From: Physocladia obscura
Taxonomy: Eukaryota > Chytridiomycota > Chytridiomycetes > Chytridiales > Chytriomycetaceae
DNA length: 10,054 nt
Assembly: GCA_027596945.1 (NCBI GenBank)
Contig: JADGJH010000373.1
Span: 9,905-19,958, forward strand
Direction of reading: 5' to 3'
Position 1 is the first letter of the stretch. Each line of letters begins with the position of its first letter. The position numbers and the translations under genes are program-made. The notes below the pieces were generated by a model. It was not told where the DNA came from. It was given only the letters and a program-made list of their open reading frames with translations, and ran no database searches. Positions 1 to 10,054 of this stretch are shown in pieces.

Positions 1-55
1 ACGACTGTAATTTCGAAATCTAAAAATAAAAAAGCTATTAATAATGCCTCTTCCG

Positions 56-63
56 CCGCCAAA
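56..63 (-). promoter_or_regulatory. E2F-like motif upstream of MCM3
   Basis: The minus strand reads TTTGGCGG, close to the E2F/DP core TTTSSCGC, about 100 bp before the MCM3 start codon. It sits in a short GC-rich island inside an otherwise A/T-dominated leader. E2F sites upstream of MCM genes are well known in animals and plants. An 8-bp match can arise by chance, so this is a candidate only. Confidence 0.35.
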
Positions 64-109
64 TCAAATAAAAAAAAATCCACCAAAAATAAAATGTTTT
101 TATTCTTCC

Positions 110-127
110 TTTTTTTTTTTTTTTTTT
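110..127 (+). repeat. 18-base poly-T tract in the MCM3 leader
   Basis: An uninterrupted run of 18 T lies 33-50 bp before the MCM3 ATG. It could be a nucleosome-excluding promoter element or simply a slippage-prone homopolymer. If transcribed as 5' UTR it would read as a pyrimidine tract. Its exact length in the source genome may be uncertain, since homopolymers are error-prone in sequencing. Confidence 0.8.
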
Positions 128-160
128 GGATTTGTTTTTCGGACAACAAAAACCAAAAAT

Positions 161-3446
<3,286 letters not shown>

Positions 3447-3461
3447 TAATGCTTTTGTTTT
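3447..3461. other. 15-bp gap between convergent stop codons
   Basis: MCM3 ends with TGA at 3444-3446 on the plus strand, and the aspartic protease ends with TAA at 3462-3464 on the minus strand. Both 3' UTRs must therefore extend into the opposite gene, giving antisense overlap of mature transcripts. No AATAAA is visible close downstream of either stop in its own sense. Confidence 0.85.
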
Positions 3462-4886
3462 TTACATGAAAATCAAAAAGAAGAAATTATTGAAAATTGA
3501 ATTTTCGGCAATTGCATTGCTGATTTGTTGGTGATTATTTGTGCGCAAACCATCCGGGAAAATTTTATCAACGATTTTTGCAGTTGGCATCCGAATATTC
3601 ATTGCATTATTCAGGGCACAATCGCAACCCGGACCGAGTCCAATTCGAGAATTTTCGCGGTCAAGGACAATGAAAAAATTATCAAAAAAGGTTCCCCCGA
3701 ACACCACCCCTTTTCCCGATTGCGAAGAAACTGTGAAGTAATAGTTTCCATTACTGTCTTGTTGAATGTAAAATTCTGGTGGAATATTGACTTGAACAAT
3801 GGAAACCAGATCATCGGCAAGTAGTGAGAATGTCAGATCAGGGAGCATTGAAAAATTTATATTCACGTTTGTAAAGCCATATCCAGACAATAAAAACGAG
3901 TTCAAATTAGAACTGTTTGTCAACGTTCCCCATGCGTTTTCAATACTAGTCAAGGTAGATACAAATTGGTGGAAAACTTCTGAATTGATGGATAGAATAG
4001 TTGTACATGAATCAAAAATGCTCAGATCTGAGTTTGTTTTTTGCCATGATGATACGTCAAGATTGACTGACGTCGACCCAATGAATATCTCTGTAACATT
4101 AACAGTGTAATATGATTCACTGATAATAGCAATCCAGGCAAGATTCGGACTTGATGAGCCAAATGTACATGTCAGTGATGAGTTGAAGCCACCCCAGTCA
4201 ACAAGAGATTCGTCTTGCGACGTTTCTGGACAAGTTCGAAACGAAATAATATTGCTGTCCAGTAGTTTGGCATCAGTTAGTGCCGAAAAGACAGTTTTTG
4301 GAATGGAGTCATCATCAGACGATAATTCAAGACTATTTATGGTTGACAATGAATCAAATGCAAGGCCAATAAGCCCTTGTGATGTTGTACCATCAGTCAC
4401 TGTCGGGCTAGAAGATTGTGAGAGCATGACTGCAAATGGGGCATTTACTGTTACTCCATTCTCGTCGATTCCAACCGTATCATAATAAAAGGCACCAGTC
4501 CAATAAGAAGTGTCCTGAAAAGATGCGCCAACACTTTGAGAAGAAAATGCTGTTTTCCCCAATACTTCATATGTCGGTCCTACATAAGATTTGATTGAGC
4601 TACCTGGAATCAATAAGTCTGAAGAACCCGTGTCGACTTGCACATTAAATTTAACTCCAGTAACGTATATATCAATGTTATAACAGCCTGTTGTCAATGG
4701 TCCTCCTGACAGATCTTGATCAAAACTATCAGAAGCCATAGAGTTAAAAGCTTTGTTGATATCTTCAGTACTATACTCGGAAGTAAGATTAGCTTGAAGG
4801 CGCGAAATTTTCGGTCTGTAAATGGGTATTAATTTCGCGAAAACAGTAGTCCAGCATAAAACAGCAGAGACGTAGCATATTTGCAT
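3462..4886 (-). CDS. Secreted pepsin-family aspartic protease, intronless, 474 residues
   Basis: A single open frame of 475 codons. Residues 1-17 form a hydrophobic signal peptide, and a propeptide-like stretch runs to about 60. The first catalytic motif is VDTGSSDL (Asp85), the flap is SYWTG (Tyr128), and GLIGLAFDSLS (171-181) matches the family's conserved ILGL block. The second catalytic Asp is in IFDSCTT (Asp292), where Cys replaces the usual Gly. FGGTFFDNFFIVLDRENSRIG (396-416) matches the C-terminal family signature. Six cysteines fall after the signal peptide region (68, 220, 240, 294, 421, 423), and five N-glycosylation sequons are present (Asn33, 235, 263, 324, 344). These features suggest a secreted or lysosomal/vacuolar enzyme. 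After residue 423 there is a non-family tail ending FFFLIFM, too short for a confident membrane anchor. Which aspartic protease it matches best (cathepsin D, BACE or a protist type) is not clear. Activity is uncertain because of the altered motif. Confidence 0.88.
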   Translation of the reverse strand: MQICYVSAVLCWTTVFAKLIPIYRPKISRLQANLTSEYSTEDINKAFNSMASDSFDQDLSGGPLTTGCYNIDIYVTGVKFNVQVDTGSSDLLIPGSSIKSYVGPTYEVLGKTAFSSQSVGASFQDTSYWTGAFYYDTVGIDENGVTVNAPFAVMLSQSSSPTVTDGTTSQGLIGLAFDSLSTINSLELSSDDDSIPKTVFSALTDAKLLDSNIISFRTCPETSQDESLVDWGGFNSSLTCTFGSSSPNLAWIAIISESYYTVNVTEIFIGSTSVNLDVSSWQKTNSDLSIFDSCTTILSINSEVFHQFVSTLTSIENAWGTLTNSSNLNSFLLSGYGFTNVNINFSMLPDLTFSLLADDLVSIVQVNIPPEFYIQQDSNGNYYFTVSSQSGKGVVFGGTFFDNFFIVLDRENSRIGLGPGCDCALNNAMNIRMPTAKIVDKIFPDGLRTNNHQQISNAIAENSIFNNFFFLIFM

Positions 4887-4977
4887 CTTTTAAGCTTTTA
4901 AAGAAGGATTTTCAAACAAATAGATGGACTGACGATCAACTAAAGTCAAAATCACATTATTCTAAAAATGAAGAATT
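4887..4977. other. 91-bp intergenic spacer, protease promoter region
   Basis: The spacer lies between the coiled-coil gene's stop and the protease start on the same strand. It must hold the 3' end of one and the start of the other. It is AT-rich; on the minus strand the protease ATG is preceded by CTTAAAAG. I see no AATAAA, only an AATAAT shortly after the upstream stop, which could serve as a weak polyadenylation hexamer. Confidence 0.6.
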
Positions 4978-7900
4978 TTATTCTTCTTCTCTTACAACTA
5001 AGAATTGCTCCCCAGCCTGAAGAAGATGTAATTTTCCACTTATTGTGTTTCGGAAATTTTGATCTTCAGGAAAAATTAATGTTTTTGCCACTTCTTGGAT
5101 TTGTGCATTCATTTTTTCTTGGCGCAATTTTTGACACTCGATTTCTGACTTTTCAAGTCTTTTTGACATTGATTCAAATTGAGAAAATTGAGATCCTAAA
5201 GTGGGTTCAAAGATCCTTTTATTATTATAATTTGATATTTAAATTCACGTAAGTGCAATCTTGATGGCCACGATAGCTTACACATCATCAGAAAAGTCTT
5301 GTACTTTTACTTCAACGGGATTTTTATTTCCGGAATCCCCATGTAACCAACTAGATTTAATTTCTGATTTCCCCATTTCTAGCTCAAATCCAATCTATTT
5401 CTTTGTTAATATCTTTATCGAAAAATTTAAGTGACTTACAGAAGCTTTTTCAGCGTTGATTTGTTCGATCTTTAGTGCAGTTTCAGACTTAAATAATTCT
5501 GACGCATACAGTCCATGATTTCGCAGTTTTGTTTCAAGCAAAGCCTTCTGATTCTGAAATATTATTATTATTATTATTATTATTATTGTTGTTGTTGTTG
5601 TGTTGTTGTTGTTGTTGTGTTGTTGTTGTTGTTGTGTTGTTGTTTTTGTTGAATTTCGTTTGATTAAATTATGTTTACAAAAACACATTAATCACCTCCA
5701 GATACTCAATTCTTGTTTCCATTTCAAACTTCAGCTGCTTGTATTCTTCTGATAAATAACCGTTTTCCTTACTTGCAGCTTGCTTCATTCGATTTAATTT
5801 TTCTTCCAGAGTAAATTTATCCTCACGATTTATTAAAATAGCCTCATCAAGTAACTTTTCCAACTTTGCGATTCTTTTTTCTGTTAGGGCGCACGACTTT
5901 TCCAAATATTCTTTGTCAGCGAGTAAAATAGCATACTTGTCTTCTGACGCAAAACATTTTTCGCAAGTGATAACTTCTTCTTCTGGTGCTTCTTGCAAAT
6001 ACCAATAGCACGTTGAATTTGAATTTGGATCATTTAAACTCTCTAAAGATTTTTTGTAACATGGTGTTGCGAGAATTGTAGGCTTGTTGCCGTTTTTTGA
6101 TTTTGATTTGCCCCGAAGTTGAGAAACCAAGTTGTTTAATTCGGCGATTTTACTATTTTTTCCTTCGAGCTCATAGGCTATTTGATCAATATTATTTTGA
6201 TAAATAATTTTCTCCCGTTCTTTGACTTTTATGGCTTCTGAAAGACTTGTATTCGTATGTGTGACAGTCTGTAACGTTTCTTCTAGTTTCTTAAATTTCG
6301 AAGATAACTCTTGAATTTTCTCATTTTCGTCATTGTTGTGGCACTTTTTTTTGTCGTTTTCTGAATCATTTTCATTGCTAAGTTCTTGCTCAATGGATTC
6401 AAAACTGTAGTTTGATTTGAAATTTCGGCTTCCACCATTTCCAACATTTCGTCCTTTTAAATCTTTTTCTACCAAAGCTGTTTTCGCAATGAAAAGTTCT
6501 GTTTCTGATTGCTTAATATCGTTTTCGGCAATGTCAAGATCTTGCTGAATCAGTTGCGTTCTGACTTCGCTTGCCGCCAATTTTTTATTCCATACCTCTT
6601 CCATACTTTCTTCTTCCCTTGAAATTAAAGCCAGTAATTCTTTTTTTTCTCCTTCTAAAGTTGAAATGGCCAAGTTTTTCAGTTCCAAATCAGAATTTAG
6701 AACCTCAAGTTCTTTGTAAACATCTTCAAGTTGACTTTCTAAGTGAGCGATCTTTGATGACGCTTCAGCCATTTTTTTTGCACATTTCAGTACATTTTTT
6801 TTACTGTAAATTCTGGTCGCTTCTAGCTCTATAGATATTTTCTTGTTTTTTTCTTGGATAGCTGAAATTTCTGATTCTAAATCCGACTTCAATCGACCAA
6901 GATCCAAAGTGGCAGCGCGCAGTAGCTCGCACTCAAAATTTGCATCATCCAATTTTTTTTCATCTTTGAATAGCTTTGAACTTTCATCTGTAACTTGCTC
7001 TTGGTTTGCATTGATAAAATTTTTCAAAACATCAACTTGTTCTTGCAAATGTTGATTTTTAGTTCGCAAATTCGTAATTAGTGAATCTGACTGTGAAATT
7101 TCTGCTTTTAATTCCTTAATGTCGCTGGAATTAGTTGCATACAACTTTTCGTATTCAACAGCAAGTTCTTGATCTTTGTGTTCTGAAATTGAGCATTGTT
7201 TCATTATTTCAAACGCTTCTGCTGTTGACGATTTTACTTCTTCTTTTGAAATTCTCAAGTTTTGAACTTCTTCATGCAATTTTTGGTTTTCATTCTTCAA
7301 ACTTAAAGCAATTGAAGTTGCATTTTCGTATTCTGATTTGAGATTTTCTAAACCAACTACCACAGATTGAAGTTTCTCGTGCTCAATTCTCAATGCTTCG
7401 AATTTTTGTTCTGCTTCCGTCAAGTATTTGGCGTAATATATGAAGTTTTCTTGACTGCTGTGCTTCAAAGTTTGAGCGTGCAAAACATTCTTTTCATTTT
7501 CTTCTTGAAGTTTCAATAGATGAGCTGCATTTTCGTCCGATTCTAATGTTTCAATTTCCGCTATGGTGGAATTCAGCTCTTTGAGTTTTTGAATATCTTC
7601 AGTTTTGTTCTTATTAATGCGTTCGGCATTTGAGTGATGAAGTAGTTGCAAATTTTTATGACCGTATGTGAAACCAAAATTATCACTCACATCCAATTCG
7701 CCACCGAAATTTTCAGACTGTTTTAAAAGTATAGATGTACTTGAAGTTGATTTATTCATATTCTTGGCAGCATTTGAGACATGATACTTTTCTTGAATTT
7801 TCAATTGGTCGTTTTCTTCTTTTAATCTAATATTACACTCTTCCAAATCTGTGACAATTGCGCGAAGTATTTGAAATTCTGCATTAGAATCGTCGAACCT

Positions 7901-9557
7901 TGTTTCTATTGCCAAAAGCTTAAATGCAGCTTCTTCATAATTAGCTTTCGCTGTATGGAATTTTTCTTGCAAATTTGCATTTTCTGTCAGCAAACTGAGA
8001 ACTTTCTCTCCTCTGGCTTCTAATTCTGGTTTTGACTTTTCAAGATTTTTGACAATATTTTGCATATAGTTCAACTCCATGGTAGAGTTTTCCAGCTTTC
8101 TATTTGTAAAAGAGAGTTGCATGTTCAATTCACTCAACTTTTCTGTAGTTGATGCAATTTGCTGTTCATGAACAGCTTTCAAAGTTTCTAATTGTGAATG
8201 CAACTGTTCATTTTTCGACTGCAGCTCAACGATTATTGCATCTGGATTTGTCGTTAGTTTTTCGAATTCAAAAATAAACGAATTTGAATTTTGTATCAGT
8301 TGCGCTCTTGTATCAACTGATGAAGCAGCGGTTTCGCTGGTAAATTTTTCTAACTTTGTCAGTTTTTTGAGTAATTTATCGTTTTCTTTTTTTAAAACTG
8401 ATAAAACTGAGTCTTGTACCTTGCATGTTTGTTTTTGAATAAGAAATTACAAATATTCATTACTGCTCACCGCTTGGTCATTTCGACTCAATTCGTTATC
8501 AGATTCTTTGTCGCTCAATGATTTTTCCAAGTTTGAAATGATAGTATCCTTTTCAGTGAGCTCCGAATCAAAATAATTAATTCTTGCTGTCAATAAAGAT
8601 ATTTGCTCTTGCTGGACCAACTTATTTCGTTCAAAATTTGATAAGGCATCTGAAAATTCTTTGCTCACACTTTGCAATAATAAATTTAAGTTTCCATTTT
8701 CTTCACGGAATTTTGATGCAAGTGTGTCTTTCTCATTTATAACTCCTTGCAATCGTAAAATAAAGGCAGTCTTTTCTTCCAATACAGCTTTCAGTGTTTC
8801 AATGCCTTGTTTCTCATCTAATTTGCAAGTATCTTTATCAATCATTGCATCTGAAATTTGTTTTTGAAATAATGCAATGTTTGATCTGTGCAGAAGTTTC
8901 AACTCTGATGTAAGTTGAAACTTTTCGTCTCGCATTTTCAAAAGTTCATTTTCTTTTTCAGCGAGATCGAGATTCAAGGTATCATTTGTGTAAGTTAATA
9001 TATCCAGCTGCGCCTTATATTTCAAAATTTTGAGATTTAATTCGGCGACTGGACCTTCTTGTTCAGATTGATCCACCAATGCATTATCGCACAAAAGAAA
9101 AAAATCAGTATCGACCAAATCTTCTTTTTGATTGTCTTGCTGGCATGAATTTGAAGACTTTGGTATTAGGCTTTCTGTTTGCTCCTCAGTTTGCTCTTCA
9201 GTTTTCACACTTGATTTATTTGCTTCAGAACGTTCTTCAAGCTCCTCCTATTTGAAAGTATGAGAATATTTTCGAATTTTCTTGATAAATTACCATGGTC
9301 AGGTGACTATCGCAATATTCTTCGCCATCTGGTCGTAAAACTTTGATAGGCAGCTTTGGAAGTTCTTCGGTTTCGTTCTTCATACAAGAAATTTGAAGGT
9401 TATTTGTTCCTTCTTCAGACAGAACAAAAAACTCCGTCCCTGCCCGAGTTCTGAAATCATTGATTTCTGATGCCGTCATGGAACTATGCCGCAGGCGTTT
9501 TTTGCTGTGTACCAAATCTTTGCAAAACGAGCCTGATGTTTCAGGGTCCCCTCCCAT
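4978..9557 (-). CDS. Large coiled-coil protein of unknown family (6 exons, 1409 residues)
   Basis: Exons in coding order: 9557-9294, 9247-8471, 8419-5696, 5553-5440, 5394-5282, 5215-4978, totalling 4230 nt, exactly 1410 codons. All five introns are GT-AG (46, 51, 142, 45 and 66 nt). Residues 1 to about 115 are not coiled and I do not recognise them. From about 145 to the C-terminus, Leu/Ile heptads dense in Glu/Lys/Gln dominate, typical of long dimeric coiled-coil proteins (centrosomal, Golgi tether or cytoskeletal types). Breaks occur near residues 560-600 (Ser/Asn/Gly), 1003-1045 (Gly/Asn and acidic) and 1118-1175, the last holding four cysteines including CEKC (1166-1169). No motor, kinase, CH, PH, FYVE or GRIP domain is visible. 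There is no signal peptide or membrane segment. The start ATG at 9557 has A at -3 and G at +4. The gene model is solid by frame continuity; exons 5 and 6 are the least certain. Function is not inferred. Confidence 0.82.
5554..5695 (-). other. 142-nt intron expanded by trinucleotide repeats
   Basis: Third intron of the coiled-coil gene, donor GAG|GTGATT and acceptor ATTTCAG|AAT. It is two to three times longer than any other intron in the window, and most of the excess is the microsatellite at 5557-5650. Retention would hit an in-frame TAA 18 nt after the donor. The frame that reads through the repeat (poly-Gln, Asn, Thr, Ile) is therefore not joined to the gene. Confidence 0.85.
5559..5650. 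repeat. Compound microsatellite (ATT)n-(GTT)n with 17-bp higher-order unit
   Basis: On the plus strand about nine ATT units (to roughly 5587) pass directly into GTT units. In the GTT block a GTGTT interruption recurs at 5600, 5617 and 5634, exactly 17 bp apart. The array is therefore a short tandem of a 17-bp unit (five GTT plus GT) rather than a plain trinucleotide run. It lies wholly within an intron. Confidence 0.9.
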
Positions 9558-9680
9558 TGTTCACACAAAACCAAAAAATATATAAAATATATAAAATATA
9601 AAGTCAAAGACAAGCGAATTTTTCAAAAGACCCAATTAATTGAAATCTAAAGAAAATGATCCAAGTCTCGAAGTTTTACA
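9558..9680. other. 123-bp intergenic spacer with TATA-rich direct repeat
   Basis: Between the PRPSAP-like stop and the coiled-coil gene's ATG, both on the minus strand. At 9578-9600 the plus strand carries two adjacent copies of ATATAAAAT, so the minus strand offers several TATA-like stretches 20-45 bp before the ATG of the coiled-coil gene. The rest shows no hexamer AATAAA and no recognisable element. Confidence 0.5.
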
Positions 9681-10054
9681 TTACACAACATGCGAAAACA
9701 GGTATGAAATACTCTCTCCATTGTGTGTTCGGCGAATGGCCTCAGCCAAAACTCCACTCACGTCAATAACCTTGAGCTTGTTGGTAAGATTCTTGAGCTC
9801 GTCCGACAATGGATAAGAATTTGTCACTGCGATCTGTCTGAGGGAATCAGCCACCATCTCCGTACAAAAAGAAAGAAAAAGAAATTCAAGAGAAAAACAT
9901 GCCTCATCCAATGCCTCGTTTTCATCAATTTCAACCAAAGCATCGTGTGATAAAATACCATGCGTTGCTACAATGATTACCTTTTTGGCGCCACACTGCT
10001 TCAAATGCTCCGCAGTATCCACAAAAGTGTGTATATCATTGATAATATCATCCT
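9681..10054 (-). CDS. PRPP synthetase-associated protein-like, C-terminal part (cut by window edge)
   Basis: Family role: PRPS catalyses ribose-5-phosphate + ATP to PRPP in nucleotide synthesis; PRPSAP subunits bind and modulate it in the cytosol. Two exons are seen: 10054-9903 (open at the window edge) and 9833-9681 (stop TAA). Joined, they read DDIINDIHTFVDTAEHLK, VATHGILSHDA, LDEIAVTNSYP, and end EAIRRTHNGESISYLFSH-VV, all collinear with the PRPS/PRPSAP C-terminal domain. The PRPP-binding loop of catalytic PRPS (DTCGT) is replaced by NDIHT, and ATHGILS is the PRPSAP form, so a non-catalytic associated protein is favoured. The tail RRTHNGESISYLFSH, however, resembles catalytic PRPS more. 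The 'AG' just before the first GAT at the window edge may be an intron acceptor. The intron call is discussed separately. A divergent PRPS is the main alternative. Confidence 0.85.
   Translation of the reverse strand, partial: DDIINDIHTFVDTAEHLKQCGAKKVIIVATHGILSHDALVEIDENEALDEACFSLEFLFLSFCTEMVADSLRQIAVTNSYPLSDELKNLTNKLKVIDVSGVLAEAIRRTHNGESISYLFSHVV
9834..9902 (-). other. Predicted 69-nt GC-AG intron in the PRPSAP-like gene
   Basis: The frame is open through this stretch, but it would insert 23 residues (Phe/Leu-rich) where PRPS and PRPSAP proteins have none. Removing GAG|GCATGT...ACAG|ATC restores the alignment exactly (LDE-IAVTNSYP against the family's IDE-VVVTNT-P). GCATGT is a one-base variant of the GTATGT donor, and a pyrimidine-rich stretch precedes the acceptor region. 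A shorter 45-nt GC-AG option (ending GGAG|ATG) is also possible but leaves eight extra residues. Confidence 0.65.

Noticed and set aside
3799..4485. Plus-strand frames within the protease
   Set aside because: Shadows of the 475-codon minus-strand protease, which has clear family motifs.
4968..5252. Plus-strand hydrophobic open frame of 94 codons
   Set aside because: Antisense to the last exon and intron of the coiled-coil gene; hydrophobicity is the expected mirror of Glu/Lys-rich codons.
5130..5281. Acceptor TTTAG|GATCTC for the last exon of the coiled-coil gene
   Set aside because: Although it looks like a better acceptor, joining it to the upstream exon from either donor gives an early stop; AAAAG|GATCTT keeps the frame to the terminal stop.
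5395..5688. Open frame encoding poly-Gln, Asn, Thr and Ile runs next to a normal stretch
   Set aside because: Its first half is the microsatellite of an intron; only 5440-5553 is coding, as exon 4 of the coiled-coil gene. It is not a separate homopolymeric protein.
9830..9902. GT-AG alternative for the last PRPSAP-like intron (donor inside GCATGT, acceptor GCAG before TGACA)
   Set aside because: A 72-nt GT-AG removal also keeps frame but gives LDEALTNSYP, one residue short of the family alignment; the GC-AG choice aligns exactly. It remains possible.

Overview
This is nuclear DNA from a eukaryote with a very compact genome. Every gene but one is split by short spliceosomal introns (mostly 45-69 nt), the base composition is AT-rich, and neighbouring genes are 15-123 bp apart. 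There are no bacterial signals such as Shine-Dalgarno sites, operon-type overlaps or insertion sequences. The presence of a PRPP-synthetase-associated-protein type gene, together with MCM3, points to an animal or another opisthokont. The acceptor sites are loose (AAG, TAG, GAG, CAG) rather than the strong TTTTCAG of Caenorhabditis-type nematodes. Short-intron, gene-dense animals such as larvaceans, rotifers or orthonectids would fit, but the species cannot be fixed from the sequence alone.

Layout, left to right. Bases 1-160 are the promoter/5' leader of the first gene and hold an E2F-like motif and an 18-T run. Bases 161-3446 (+) encode MCM3 in 13 exons, giving 882 residues with all MCM AAA+ motifs. 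Fifteen bases further on is the stop codon of a convergent, intronless secreted pepsin-family aspartic protease (3462-4886, -), whose second catalytic motif reads D-S-C-T instead of D-[ST]-G-[ST]. Bases 4978-9557 (-) encode a 1409-residue coiled-coil protein in six exons, one of them 2724 bp long. Its 142-nt intron is swollen by ATT/GTT repeats with a 17-bp higher-order period. Bases 9681-10054 (-) hold the last two exons of a PRPSAP-like gene, probably split by a GC-AG intron, running off the right edge.

The four genes do not form one pathway. MCM3 (replicative helicase) and PRPSAP (nucleotide precursor supply) are housekeeping genes, the protease is secretory, and the coiled-coil protein is unassigned. 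The three minus-strand genes lie head to tail with gaps of only 123 and 91 bp, so joint transcription is possible but unproven. I saw no rRNA, tRNA, CRISPR, transposon or viral sequence. The best leads are the altered catalytic motif in an otherwise intact protease, the stop-free 3n GC-AG intron, and the diverged internal repeats of the coiled-coil protein.
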